64,000 bases of DNA from Phytohabitans maris. GTDB taxonomy: Bacteria > Actinomycetota > Actinomycetes > Mycobacteriales > Micromonosporaceae. The position numbers and the translations under genes are program-made. Shown here piece after piece: positions 11,485 through 19,770 of this stretch (its first letter is position 1; the number at the start of each line of letters is the position of its first letter). The notes under the pieces were generated by a model. The model was not told the origin of the DNA. It was given only the letters and a program-made list of their open reading frames with translations, and made no database searches. The stretch spans positions 62,001 to 126,000 of the forward strand of contig NZ_JAVHUY010000002.1 in assembly GCF_031085175.1 (NCBI RefSeq). Reading direction: 5' to 3'.

Positions 11485-11673
11485 ATGCAGGCCACAGTCG
11501 GTGACCGCTTGCACGTGCACAGCAACACGGTCGGCGCCAGCGACCGGATCGCCGAGATCGTCGAGGTCCGCGGTGACGACGGCCAGCCGCCCTACCTCGT
11601 CCGCTTCCCGGACGGCCACGAGAGCCTGGTCTTCCCCGGCCCGGATTGCGTGGTCGAGCCCACCGCACACTGA
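11485..11673 (+). CDS. DUF1918 domain protein
   Basis: This 62-residue protein reads MQATVGDRLHVHSNTVGASD and ends with HESLVFPGPDCVVEPTAH. The pattern (opening strand with GDRL, central IVEVRGDDGQPPYLVRF, closing PDGH) is the small beta-barrel-like DUF1918 family of actinobacteria, whose function is unknown to me. GGAGG lies about 8 nt before the ATG. It is divergent from groES and only 27 bp ahead of the methyltransferase-like gene, so the two are probably cotranscribed. Confidence 0.8.
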   Translation: MQATVGDRLHVHSNTVGASDRIAEIVEVRGDDGQPPYLVRFPDGHESLVFPGPDCVVEPTAH

Positions 11674-11700
11674 CCGGCGGCCACGGCCGACAATCGGGCG

Positions 11701-12882
11701 GTGCACGCTGGACAGCTCGCCGCTCTGCGTACCCCCGACGGGGTGAAGGCCCTGACCACGGCGGCCGAGCTGGCCGGCGGCGATCCACTGGCCGCGGCGG
11801 CCGCGCTCCGCTCCTCCGGCGTGCCCGCCGGCCTGGCCGCCGCCGCGCTCACCCAGGCCGACCTGCGGCGGCGGGCGGCCGGCAAGTTCGGCGCGGACGC
11901 CGGCCGGATGTTCTTCACCCGCGCGGGGCTGGAGCAGGCGACGCGGTCCGCGGTGGCCACGCGCCGCGCCGCCCGGCTGCGCGCCGCCGGGGTGCGCACG
12001 CTCGCCGACCTTGGTTGCGGCATCGGCGCGGACGCGATCGCCGCCGCGCGCTCCGGCATCACCGTGTACGCCTGGGAAGCCGACCCGGGCACCGCGGCGG
12101 TGGCCGCCGCGAACGCCGAGGTGCTGGGGCTGGCCGGGATCACGGTGACAGCCGGCGACGCCACGGCGGCCGACCTGTCCGGCGTGGACGCGGTCTTCTG
12201 CGACCCGGCGCGGCGGCGGGACGGGCGGCGGGTCTTCGACCCCGCGGCCTACTCGCCGCCGTGGGACTTCGTCGCGGCGCTGCCCGCACGCGTGGCGCGC
12301 ACGGTGCTCAAGCTGGCGCCCGGGATCGACCACGCGCTGATCCCGCCCGGTGCGGAGGCGGAGTGGGTGAGCGTGCGGGCCGAGGTGGTGGAGGCGGCGT
12401 TCTGGTGCGGGCCGCTCGCCGAGGTGCCGCGCCGGGCCACGCTGGTCGGGGCCGGCGAGCTCACCGGCACGGGCGACGCGCGGGCGCCGGTGGGTCCGGT
12501 GGGTCGCTACCTCTTCGACCCGGACGGGGCGGTGGTGCGGGCGCACCTGGTCGCTGAGTTCGCGGCGCTCATCGGCGGCCACCTCGCCGACCCGGAGATC
12601 GCCTATGTCTACGCCGACACGCCCGTGCCGACCCCCTACGCCCGGTGCATCGAGATCGAAGAAGTGCTGCCCTTCTCCCTGAAACGCTTGCGGGCCCTGC
12701 TCCGCGCCCGGGGCGTCGGCCGCCTGGAGATCCTCAAGCGCGGCTCCGCTCTGGACCCCGACCGGCTCCGCCGCGACCTGCGCCTCTCCGGCCCGGCGGC
12801 GGCGTCCCTGGTCCTCACCCGGGTCGCCGGCGCCCCGGTAGCGTTGATCGGCTCACCCACCAGCGGTACCACAAGTACCTAA
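11701..12882 (+). CDS. Class I SAM-dependent methyltransferase with THUMP-like domain
   Basis: The 393-residue protein starts with GTG. After an alpha-helical N-terminal region it carries a Rossmann methyltransferase core with LADLGCGIGADAIAAA near residue 102 (the SAM loop), VYAWEADPGT (acidic ribose contact) and DAVFCDPARR in the catalytic position. A C-terminal THUMP-like region ends in LEILKRGSALDPDRLRRDL and SLVLTRVAGAPVALI. Proteins of this architecture are thought to act on RNA, but no substrate is established. The last codons overlap the palindromic repeat at 12859-12917, which supplies the sequence around the stop codon. Confidence 0.75.
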   Translation: MHAGQLAALRTPDGVKALTTAAELAGGDPLAAAAALRSSGVPAGLAAAALTQADLRRRAAGKFGADAGRMFFTRAGLEQATRSAVATRRAARLRAAGVRTLADLGCGIGADAIAAARSGITVYAWEADPGTAAVAAANAEVLGLAGITVTAGDATAADLSGVDAVFCDPARRRDGRRVFDPAAYSPPWDFVAALPARVARTVLKLAPGIDHALIPPGAEAEWVSVRAEVVEAAFWCGPLAEVPRRATLVGAGELTGTGDARAPVGPVGRYLFDPDGAVVRAHLVAEFAALIGGHLADPEIAYVYADTPVPTPYARCIEIEEVLPFSLKRLRALLRARGVGRLEILKRGSALDPDRLRRDLRLSGPAAASLVLTRVAGAPVALIGSPTSGTTST

Positions 12883-12917
12883 TGGCGGCGCCATAAGGTA
12901 TCTGTGGTACCGCTGGT
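12859..12917. repeat. Palindromic repeat, family CCAGCGGTACC, copy 1
   Basis: Arms ACCAGCGGTACCAC and GTGGTACCGCTGGT are perfect complements 31 nt apart, and the centre (TAATGGCGGCGCCATAAGG) is also roughly symmetric. It overlaps the 3' end of the methyltransferase gene and lies before the DUF559 gene. A second copy with the same arms and centre is at 26901-26957. Confidence 0.75.
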
Positions 12918-12960
12918 CGAAGGGGCAGCGCCGGGCGGCGGGATCGGGCATCATCTCGCC

Positions 12961-13857
12961 GTGGTTCGGCTGCCGCGCGTGCCCGCGCAGTTGCGCTATT
13001 CGCCGTTTCGTGGGCGCGACGCCGTGGCGGCCGGCCTGGTGACCCGCCGGATGCTCGCGGGTCCGGCCTGGCAGCCGATGCTGCCCGACGTCTACGTCCA
13101 CGTCGACGCCTTCCAGCGGGCCGACCACGGCACGTGGTGCGACGCGGCCGCGCTGCTGCTGCCGGAAGGCGGCGCGATCGGCGGGCTGAGCGCGGCATAT
13201 CTCTGGGGCGCCGGGCTCGTCGACGCGCATGAGCCCGTCACGATGGTCCTGCCCCGTGCGATCAGGCCGAAGCCACATCCGCGGCTGCGGATCGTCCGGT
13301 CGAACCTGCCGCCGGACGACGTCGCCCGGCTTGACGGCCTGGCGGTCACCACACCGCTGCGCACCGCCTTCGACGTCGCCCGCTCACTGCCCCGCGTGGA
13401 AGCCGTCGTGGCGGTGGATGCCCTGCTGGGCAAGCAGATGGTGACGCTGCCGAAACTGATCGACTACGCCGCCGGACGGTCCAGATGGCGCGGCATGCCG
13501 CGACTGCGCGAGGTGCTGGCGCTGGCCGAGCCGCTGACCGAGTCGCCGATGGAGAGCCGGCTGCGGCTGCTGATCGTCGATGCCGGCCTCCCCCGTCCCG
13601 TGGCTCAGCACGAGATCTTCAACTCGAAAGGGCGCCTACTCGGCCGCGCCGACCTGGCGTACCCGGGGTGGCGCATCGCGATCGAGTACGAGGGCGACCA
13701 TCACCGCGAGCGCGACCGCTTCCGGCAGGACGTCCACCGTCTCAACGCGCTGCGCGCCGCGGGCTGGCTGGTCCTGCGGTTTACGGCGGACGACGTGCTG
13801 CGCCATCCCGACCGGACCGCGCGGCAGGTCGCCCACGCCATCCGGGAGCGGCGGTAG
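12961..13857 (+). CDS. DUF559 (Vsr-like endonuclease) domain protein
   Basis: The 298-residue protein has an N-terminal region (YSPFRGRDAVAAGLVTRRML and WQPMLPDVYV) resembling the winged-helix start of AbiEi-type proteins. Its C-terminal domain contains AIEYEGDHHRERDRFRQDV and GWLVLRFTADDVL, the restriction-endonuclease-like core of the DUF559 family with its acidic/histidine cluster. Such proteins are frequent in actinomycetes and have no settled role; DNA cleavage is an inference from fold. An earlier GTG at 12904 lies inside the palindromic repeat, so the GTG at 12961 was preferred. The next gene starts 11 bp downstream. Confidence 0.7.
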   Translation: MVRLPRVPAQLRYSPFRGRDAVAAGLVTRRMLAGPAWQPMLPDVYVHVDAFQRADHGTWCDAAALLLPEGGAIGGLSAAYLWGAGLVDAHEPVTMVLPRAIRPKPHPRLRIVRSNLPPDDVARLDGLAVTTPLRTAFDVARSLPRVEAVVAVDALLGKQMVTLPKLIDYAAGRSRWRGMPRLREVLALAEPLTESPMESRLRLLIVDAGLPRPVAQHEIFNSKGRLLGRADLAYPGWRIAIEYEGDHHRERDRFRQDVHRLNALRAAGWLVLRFTADDVLRHPDRTARQVAHAIRERR

Positions 13858-13868
13858 TCTTCGCAGTC

Positions 13869-14345
13869 GTGGCAGGTCAGGGCACACCGGCGACGTCGCT
13901 TCTGCACAAGCGGAAGGTCGCGCACACCACCCATCCGTACTCGGTGTCGCCCGACTCGCCCAACTACGGTGCCGAGGTGGCGGCCGCGCTCGGCGTACCG
14001 GCGGAGCGGGTCTTCAAGACGCTGGTCACCGAGGTGGACGGCGCGCTGACCGTGGCGGTCGTACCGGTCACCGGCGACCTCGACCTCAAGGCACTCGCCG
14101 CCGCGGCCGGTGGCAAGCGGGCCGTACTGGCCGACCGGGCGGTGGCCGAGCGCACCACGGGATACGTGCGGGGCGGGATCAGCCCGCTCGGGCAGCGCAA
14201 GCGCCTCCCCACGGTCGTCGACGCGACCGCCACCGACCACGAGACGATCTACGTTTCCGCAGGTCGGAGGGGCCTTCAGGTGGAGCTTTCGCCGCACGAC
14301 CTGGTGCGGCTCACCGCGGCCACCGTCGCCACCATCCGCGACTGA
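13869..14345 (+). CDS. ybaK: Cys-tRNA(Pro) deacylase YbaK/EbsC
   Basis: The 158-residue protein reads VAGQGTPATSLLHKRKVAHT and contains ALGVPAERVFKTLV, GDLDLKALAAAAGGKRA and TTGYVRGGISPLGQ, the signature order of the YbaK editing domain, with the essential lysine in the FKTL strand. It hydrolyses Cys-tRNA(Pro) formed by misacylation. The GTG start lies 11 bp after the DUF559 gene, so the two may share a transcript. A small GCCCC/GGGGC hairpin follows at 14363-14378. Confidence 0.88.
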   Translation: MAGQGTPATSLLHKRKVAHTTHPYSVSPDSPNYGAEVAAALGVPAERVFKTLVTEVDGALTVAVVPVTGDLDLKALAAAAGGKRAVLADRAVAERTTGYVRGGISPLGQRKRLPTVVDATATDHETIYVSAGRRGLQVELSPHDLVRLTAATVATIRD

Positions 14346-14362
14346 TCGGATTTGCCCCTTTT

Positions 14363-14378
14363 GCCCCAGTAGTGGGGC
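14363..14378 (+). terminator. Short GC hairpin after ybaK
   Basis: GCCCC and GGGGC pair across a 6-nt loop, flanked by T-rich and A-rich bases. It lies 18 bp beyond the ybaK stop. The stem is short, so termination is a weak inference. Confidence 0.35.
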
Positions 14379-14443
14379 TAAAGTGGCTGATGATCAAGTC
14401 GGACATGATCGGCGAACGGGCACATGTCGATCGCGTTGCTGAA

Positions 14444-14462
14444 TTGTTATCGCCGCCAACAA
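14444..14462. promoter_or_regulatory. Candidate operator upstream of the xylose-type ABC genes
   Basis: TTGTT and AACAA form an inverted repeat with a 9-bp spacer, about 145 bp before the start of the solute-binding gene, in an otherwise gene-free leader of 260 bp. ROK repressors bind AT-rich dyads of this general kind, and a ROK gene ends this cluster, so it is a candidate site. There is no direct proof. Confidence 0.35.
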
Positions 14463-14606
14463 ACTCGTGACGTCGGCGGTCTTGTGCGATCACGCTGTGC
14501 CGCAATACGTTGCCGGGCACAACAAAAGTACGTGCCCACGACGCTCACCGCGCCTCGACGCGCGAAAACCCACCACACCCACTTTTTCGATGAAAGGGCC
14601 CATGCA

Positions 14607-15713
14607 ATGCGCAAAGGGATCCTCTCCATCGCCACCGCCAGCGTCCTGGCACTGGGGTCGCTCGCCGCGTGTGGCGACGACTCCGGCAGTGACGCGGGCT
14701 CCGGCAGCAACGGTGGCGGCAAGACTCCGAAGATCGGCGTGATCCTGCCCGACAGCGCGTCCTCGGACCGCTGGGAGACGGCTGACCGCAAGTACCTCGA
14801 AGAGGCCTTCAAGGCCGCCAACGTGCAGTACGACATCCAGAACGCCCAGGGCGACAAGAACACGTTCCAGACCCTGGCCGACCAGATGATCACCAACGGC
14901 GCGACGGTCCTCATGATCGTCAACCTCGACTCCGGCACCGGCAAGGCCGTTCTCGACAAGGCCAAGTCGCAGGGTGTCGCCACGATCGACTACGACCGGC
15001 TGACGCTGGGCGGCTCCGCCGAGTACTACGTCAGCTTCGACAACGTGGCCGTCGGCAAGCTCCAGGGCGAGGGCCTGGTCAACTGCCTGACCGCCGCCAA
15101 CGCGCAGAAGCCGGTCGTGGCCGAGCTCAACGGCTCGCAGACCGACAACAACGCGACCCTCTTCAAGCAGGGGTACGACTCGGTCCTCAAGCCGAAGTAC
15201 GACGCCGGCGAGTACACGCAGGGTCCGGACCAGTGGGTGCCCGACTGGAACAACACCCAGGCCGGCACGATCTTCGAGCAGATGCTGACCCAGACCGGCG
15301 GCAAGATCAACGGCGTGCTGGCCGCCAACGACGGCCTCGGCAACGCGGTGATCTCCATCCTCAAGAAGAACAAGCTGAACGGTAAGGTCCCGGTCACCGG
15401 CCAGGACGCCACCGTGCAGGGCCTGCAGAACATCCTCGCGGGCGACCAGTGCATGACCGTCTACAAGGCGATCAAGAAGGAGGCCGACGCGGCCGCCGAG
15501 CTGGCGATCGGCCTGGCCAAGGGCGAGAAGAAGACCACCTCGCAGACGGTCAAGGACCCCGAGGGTGGCCGGGACGTGCCGTCGGTGCTGCTGACCCCGG
15601 TCGCGATCACCAAGGAAAACGTGAAGGACGTCGTCGCCGACGGCTTCGTCACCAAGGAAGAGCTGTGCACGGGCAGCTTCGCCGCCGCCTGCACGCAGGC
15701 CGGTATCAGCTGA
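14607..15713 (+). CDS. xylF: Xylose-type sugar ABC transporter substrate-binding lipoprotein
   Basis: The 368-residue protein has a lipoprotein signal ending GSLAAC at Cys22 and a periplasmic-binding-protein type 1 fold. Segments such as SDRWETADRKYLEEAF, DYDRLTLGGSAEYYVSFDN, DQWVPDWNNTQA and GKVPVTGQDATVQGLQNILA follow the E. coli XylF sequence closely as I recall it, so D-xylose or a related pentose is the best guess. It delivers sugar to the permease encoded downstream. The ATG at 14607 has GAAAGGG upstream. A strong hairpin at 15728-15781 separates it from the ATPase gene, a common way to keep binding-protein mRNA in excess. Confidence 0.85.
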   Translation: MRKGILSIATASVLALGSLAACGDDSGSDAGSGSNGGGKTPKIGVILPDSASSDRWETADRKYLEEAFKAANVQYDIQNAQGDKNTFQTLADQMITNGATVLMIVNLDSGTGKAVLDKAKSQGVATIDYDRLTLGGSAEYYVSFDNVAVGKLQGEGLVNCLTAANAQKPVVAELNGSQTDNNATLFKQGYDSVLKPKYDAGEYTQGPDQWVPDWNNTQAGTIFEQMLTQTGGKINGVLAANDGLGNAVISILKKNKLNGKVPVTGQDATVQGLQNILAGDQCMTVYKAIKKEADAAAELAIGLAKGEKKTTSQTVKDPEGGRDVPSVLLTPVAITKENVKDVVADGFVTKEELCTGSFAAACTQAGIS

Positions 15714-15727
15714 CCTGAGATACGGTC

Positions 15728-15781
15728 GATCTAGGGCATATCGACGCCACCCAATCGGTCGGCGCCGGTATGCCCTAGGTC
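15728..15781 (+). terminator. Intra-operon stem-loop between binding protein and ATPase genes
   Basis: Arms GATCTAGGGCATA and TATGCCCTAGGTC pair with one mismatch across about 28 nt that contains further GC pairing. It lies 15 bp past the binding-protein stop and just before the AAGGAG site of the next gene. No T-tract follows, so partial termination or mRNA stabilisation is more likely than full termination. Confidence 0.5.
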
Positions 15782-15800
15782 AAGCTAAGGAGATGGCACC

Positions 15801-16604
15801 GTGACACCGCTGCTTGAAGCGCGCGGGATCGTGAAGCGGTTCGGCCCCGTACAGGTCCTGCAAGACGTGGATTTTTCCGTACCGCCCGGCGAGGTCACCG
15901 CGCTCGTCGGTGACAACGGCGCCGGCAAGTCGACGCTGGTGAAGTGCATCAGCGGGATCTATCCGAGCGACGAGGGCGAGTTCCTCTTCGAGGGCAACCC
16001 GGTCCACATCCACGGTCCGCGGGACGCCGCCACGCTCGGCATCGAGGTCGTCTACCAGGACCTGGCACTCTGCGACAACCTCGACATCGTGCAAAACATG
16101 TTCCTGGGGCGGGAAAAGCGCTCCGGCCTCGTGCTGGACGAGCCGACCATGGAGCAGATGGCGGCCGAGACCCTCGCCGGCCTCTCCGTGCGTACGGTGA
16201 AGTCGCTGCGCCAGCTCGTCGCCAGCCTCTCCGGCGGCCAGCGGCAGACGGTGGCGATCGCCAAGGCCGTGCTCTGGAACAGCAAGCTGGTCATCCTGGA
16301 CGAGCCGACCGCGGCGCTCGGCGTGGCACAGACCGCCCAGGTGCTCGAGCTGGTCCGGCGGCTGGCCGACCACGGCCTCGCCGTCGTCCTGATCTCGCAC
16401 AACATGAACGACGTCTTCGCGGTCTCGGACAACATCGCTGCCCTCTACCTCGGCCGCATGGTCGCCCAGGTACGCACGACCGACGTGACGCACGCGCAGG
16501 TGGTCGAGCTGATCACCGCCGGGCGCAGCGGCAACCTCGGCACGCCCCCGGCGGAAAACGGCGCCGAGCTCATGGAACCGACCATCCCGGGAGCCAAGGA
16601 ATGA
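15801..16604 (+). CDS. xylG: Sugar ABC transporter ATP-binding protein (single domain)
   Basis: The 267-residue ATPase has Walker A GDNGAGKST near residues 35-43, Q-loop VVYQDLALCDN, signature LSGGQRQ, Walker B KLVILDEPT and H-loop LISHN. It powers uptake of the sugar bound by the upstream lipoprotein. E. coli XylG is a double-length protein with two ATPase halves; here only one domain is encoded, as in many actinobacterial and frc-type systems, so it should act as a homodimer. GTG start with AAGGAG 8 nt upstream; its stop overlaps the permease start as ATGA. Confidence 0.85.
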   Translation: MTPLLEARGIVKRFGPVQVLQDVDFSVPPGEVTALVGDNGAGKSTLVKCISGIYPSDEGEFLFEGNPVHIHGPRDAATLGIEVVYQDLALCDNLDIVQNMFLGREKRSGLVLDEPTMEQMAAETLAGLSVRTVKSLRQLVASLSGGQRQTVAIAKAVLWNSKLVILDEPTAALGVAQTAQVLELVRRLADHGLAVVLISHNMNDVFAVSDNIAALYLGRMVAQVRTTDVTHAQVVELITAGRSGNLGTPPAENGAELMEPTIPGAKE

Positions 16605-17860
16605 CCACCATCACGGCGCAACATATAGAGCCGGCGGCCGTGACGCCCAAGCCGACGGTGACGAGCATCGTCCGGGACTACTTCGCACGGATCCGCGGCG
16701 GGGATCTGGGCGCGCTGCCCGCGGTGCTCGGCCTGGTCGTTCTCTGTGTCTTCTTCGGCATCATGCGGCCGGCGTTCTTCTCCGCCGGCAACTTCGCCAA
16801 CCTGTTCACCCAGGGTGCGGCGGTCGCGGTGATCGCCATGGGCCTGATCTTCGTGCTGCTGCTCGGCGAGATCGACCTCTCGGCCGGGTTCGCCAGCGGC
16901 GTCTGCGCGGCGGTGCTCGCCCAGCTCGTCTCCATCCACGGCTACCCGTGGTACATGGCGGTCATCGCCGCGCTCGTCACCGGCGTCGTGATCGGCACCG
17001 TGCTCGGCTTCCTGGTCGCCAAGGTCGGCATCCCGTCCTTCGTCGTGACGCTCGCCGCGTTCCTCGCGTTCCAGGGCACGGTGCTGCTGCTCATCAAGGG
17101 CGGCACCAACGTCTCGATCGGCGACGAAGTGATCGTGGCGATCGAAAACCGCAACCTCCCGCCCTGGCTGGGCTGGCTGCTCGTGCTGCTGATCGCCGGC
17201 GGGTACGCGGTGGTCCAGCTGATGAGCCTGCGCCGGCGGCAGCAGCGAAACCTCGTCACCGAACCGGTGCTCGTGGTGCTCGGCAGGATCGCCGGGCTGG
17301 CCCTCATCCTCGCCCTCGCCGTGTACTTCCTGAACATCGAGCGCAGCGTCAACCCGGCGTTCAACTCGCTCAAGGGCGTGCCGATCGTGGTGCCGATCAT
17401 CGCGGTCCTGCTGATCGTGTGGACGTTCGTGCTGCGGCGCACCGCGTACGGCCGGCACATCTACGCCGTGGGCGGCAACCGCGAGGCGGCGCGCCGGGCC
17501 GGCATCAACGTCGACCGGATCCGCATTTCGGTCTTCATGATCTGCTCGTTCATGGCGGCGATCGGCGGCATCATCGCGGCCAGCCGGGCCCGCTCGGTCG
17601 ACCCCAACACCGGCGGCAGCAGCGTGCTGCTCTACGCCGTCGGCGCGGCCGTCATCGGCGGTACGAGCCTCTTCGGCGGCAAGGGCCGGGTGCTCGACGC
17701 GGTCCTCGGCGGCGCGGTAATCGCCGTGATCGACAATGGCATGGGCCTGATGAACCTCAGCTCCGGGCAGAAGTTCGTCTTCACCGGTTCGGTCCTGCTG
17801 CTGGCCGCCGGTGTGGACGCCCTGTCCCGCAGGCGAGCGGCGGCCACAGGCATCAGGTAA
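16601..17860 (+). CDS. xylH: Sugar ABC transporter permease (XylH-type)
   Basis: The 419-residue membrane protein has about ten hydrophobic segments and belongs to the ribose/xylose BPD_transp_2 family. Typical segments include AMGLIFVLLLGEIDLSAGF, GIPSFVVTLAAFLAFQG, YAVGGNREAARRAGINV and GAAVIGGTSLFGGKG. A cytoplasmic basic stretch (SLRRRQQRNLV) sits mid-protein, near the position where XylH is longer than RbsC. It forms the channel for the sugar imported with the two genes upstream. Start overlaps the ATPase stop by four bases. Confidence 0.88.
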   Translation: MTTITAQHIEPAAVTPKPTVTSIVRDYFARIRGGDLGALPAVLGLVVLCVFFGIMRPAFFSAGNFANLFTQGAAVAVIAMGLIFVLLLGEIDLSAGFASGVCAAVLAQLVSIHGYPWYMAVIAALVTGVVIGTVLGFLVAKVGIPSFVVTLAAFLAFQGTVLLLIKGGTNVSIGDEVIVAIENRNLPPWLGWLLVLLIAGGYAVVQLMSLRRRQQRNLVTEPVLVVLGRIAGLALILALAVYFLNIERSVNPAFNSLKGVPIVVPIIAVLLIVWTFVLRRTAYGRHIYAVGGNREAARRAGINVDRIRISVFMICSFMAAIGGIIAASRARSVDPNTGGSSVLLYAVGAAVIGGTSLFGGKGRVLDAVLGGAVIAVIDNGMGLMNLSSGQKFVFTGSVLLLAAGVDALSRRRAAATGIR

Positions 17861-17893
17861 CGCCGTACGTCGTCGGGGAGGGCTGGGCAACGG

Positions 17894-19078
17894 ATGCGCA
17901 CGGGACCAAGCCAGGAGGAGGTACGCCGGCAAAACCTCGGTGCGCTCCTGCGGTACGTGCACATCCACGGCCCCACCTCGCGTGCCGAGCTCACCTCTGA
18001 GCTGGGCCTCAACCGCAGCACGATCGGGGCGCTGACCGCCGACCTGGCCGCCGCCGGCCTGGTGACGGAGGCGGCGCCCCGGGAGACCGGCCGGGCCGGA
18101 CGACCGTCGCTGGTCGTCCGGCCGGAGTCGGAGCGGGTGTACGCCTACGCGTTCAGCATCGAGGTGGACCAGTTGCAGGCGGCCCGGGTGGGGCTCGGCG
18201 GCGAGGTGCTCGACCACCGGTCGGACGACCGCCCCTCCGGGCTACCGGCGGTGGAGGCGGTGCCGCTGCTCGCCGAGTTCGTCAAGGACCTGCAGCAGGC
18301 CGTGCCGGACACCGCCGTGTATGTCGGCGGCGGCGTCTCGGTGTCCCGGATGATGCGGCGGGCCGACGGCACGGCCGGGCTGAGCGGGGGCACCGACCGG
18401 GCCGCGGTGGCCGAGCCGCTGGGCGCGGTGCTCAGCGCCGAGCTCGGTGCCGAGCGGCCGCTCGTCGTCGGCAACGCGGCCGACGTGGCGGCGCTGGCGG
18501 AGCACGCCAGAGGCGCGGCGGTGGGTTGCGACAACGTTATCTACCTGCACCGTGATGCCGGCGTCGACGCCGGCATCATCGTCGGTGGGCGCCGGCTGAC
18601 CGGCCACGCCGGGCACGGCGGCCAGGTCGGCCACATGGTGGTACTGCCCGGTGGGCGGCCGTGCAGCTGCGGCTCGCGCGGCTGCTGGGAGACCGAGATC
18701 GGCGACCGCGCGCTGCTCAACGCCGCTGGGCGAGACGGTGACGGCGGCCGGGGCGCGGCGCTGGCGGTGGTCGACGCGGCCTCCCGGGGCGACGCGAGCG
18801 CCCAGGCGGCGGTACGGCAGGTCGGCGACTGGCTCGGCTTCGGCCTGGCCAACCTGGTCAACATCTTCGACCCCGAGATGGTCATCTTCGGTGGCACGCT
18901 CCGCGACGTGTACCTCGCCGCCGCGGCCCAGGTGCGCAGCCGGCTCAACTCGATGGCCCTCACCGTCGCGCGCGAGCACGTCCGCCTGCGTACCCCGCAA
19001 CTGGGCGAGGACGCCACGCTGATCGGCGCCGCCGAGCTGGCGTTCGAGCGCCTGCTGGCGGATCCCCTTTCCAGCTGA
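17894..19078 (+). CDS. ROK family transcriptional regulator
   Basis: The 394-residue protein has an N-terminal winged helix (GALLRYVHIHGPTSRAELTS and LGLNRSTIGALTADLAAAGL, residues about 17-60) followed by an ROK sugar-kinase-like domain. The zinc-binding motif is CSCGSRGCWE near residue 256, and GVDAGIIVGGRRLTGHAGHG forms the sugar/phosphate region. XylR-type ROK repressors release DNA on binding the sugar, so this is the likely local repressor of the xylFGH-type genes 33 bp upstream. The catalytic glycines of true ROK kinases are not intact, which fits a regulator. Confidence 0.88.
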   Translation: MRTGPSQEEVRRQNLGALLRYVHIHGPTSRAELTSELGLNRSTIGALTADLAAAGLVTEAAPRETGRAGRPSLVVRPESERVYAYAFSIEVDQLQAARVGLGGEVLDHRSDDRPSGLPAVEAVPLLAEFVKDLQQAVPDTAVYVGGGVSVSRMMRRADGTAGLSGGTDRAAVAEPLGAVLSAELGAERPLVVGNAADVAALAEHARGAAVGCDNVIYLHRDAGVDAGIIVGGRRLTGHAGHGGQVGHMVVLPGGRPCSCGSRGCWETEIGDRALLNAAGRDGDGGRGAALAVVDAASRGDASAQAAVRQVGDWLGFGLANLVNIFDPEMVIFGGTLRDVYLAAAAQVRSRLNSMALTVAREHVRLRTPQLGEDATLIGAAELAFERLLADPLSS

Positions 19079-19101
19079 CCGGGTCTACCCTGAGCGGCGT
19101 G

Positions 19102-19256
19102 AGCGAGCGAACCATCAGGCACAGCGCGCTTGGAGTCTCGCGGTCGCCCGCAGCGAAGCGAGGACGGCCGTGAGCGAGCGTAGCGAGCGAACCATCAGGC
19201 ACAGCGCGCTTGGAGTCTCGCGGTCGCCCGCAGCGAAGCGAGGACGGCCGTGAGCG
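19102..19256. repeat. Tandem pair of 75-bp direct repeats before the DUF1707 gene
   Basis: Bases 19102-19176 and 19182-19256 are identical over 75 bp, with a period of 80 bp. The unit contains GAGCGAGCGAACCATCAGGC and AGCGAAGCGAGGACGGCCGT and ends at a GTGAGCG start-like sequence. The second copy supplies the leader and first bases of the DUF1707 gene. Short GAGCGAGCG-type repeats are common near gene starts in Micromonosporaceae. Confidence 0.85.
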
Positions 19257-19543
19257 GCGAGCTGCGGGCGTCCGACGAAGACCGGCACCGCGTCGTGGAT
19301 GCCCTGCACCGGCACACCGAGGCGGGGCGGCTCTCGCTCGACGAGTTCACCGAGCGGGTCGACAGCGCCTACGCGGCTCGTACGCTCGCCGAGCTCGCCG
19401 CGGTGACCCGCGACCTACCCGCCGAGTCCGCCCGCACCGCCCCGGCCGCTCCGGACACCGGCCGCCGGGACCTGCTGGTCATCTTCGCCGTCGCCGGGGT
19501 CGCGCTCGTCCTGCTCCTGGCCTTCATGGCCCTGACCCGCTGA
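19250..19543 (+). CDS. DUF1707 domain membrane protein
   Basis: The 97-residue protein opens SGELRASDEDRHRVVDALHR and continues EAGRLSLDEFTERVDSAYAA and LAELAAVTRDLP, the standard DUF1707 (SHOCT-like) module. A single C-terminal membrane segment (about residues 72-93) follows. Such proteins are small membrane-associated factors without a defined function. The start GTG at 19250 lies inside the second copy of the 75-bp repeat; the earlier GTGAGC copies run into a stop, so this start is the only workable one. Confidence 0.85.
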   Translation: MSGELRASDEDRHRVVDALHRHTEAGRLSLDEFTERVDSAYAARTLAELAAVTRDLPAESARTAPAAPDTGRRDLLVIFAVAGVALVLLLAFMALTR

Positions 19544-19670
19544 GCCGCTCCGCCGCTTCCGTCGCCCGCCCGCACGAGGCGAATCCGCCACCACCGGCGG
19601 GTCGAGCACGGCCGCGCCGGACCCGCCCGCCGGACCCGCCGGACCCGGCCGCCGGACGGGGCGAAGGGCT

Positions 19671-19770
19671 ATTGCGGTGGCCACCAACGTTCACCGGGTG
19701 ACCGGTGGCCTTCGGCCGCTGGTCACCCGGGCCCGGCGAAGCCGGCAAAGGTTAGTGGCCACCGCACTAT
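19671..19770. terminator. Nested palindrome between convergent genes
   Basis: An outer pair (GCGGTGGCCACCAAC and GTTAGTGGCCACCGC, nearly complementary) encloses an inner perfect 10-bp pair CCGGGTGACC/GGTCACCCGG, which in turn holds GGCC/GGCC around TTC. It fills the gap between the convergent DUF1707 and ABC exporter genes and touches the exporter stop codon. A bidirectional terminator is the simplest reading. Confidence 0.55.

Noticed and set aside
19102-19256. CRISPR or attachment site at the 75-bp repeats
   Set aside because: Only two units with a 5-bp gap, no spacer diversity, and no integrase or tRNA nearby.
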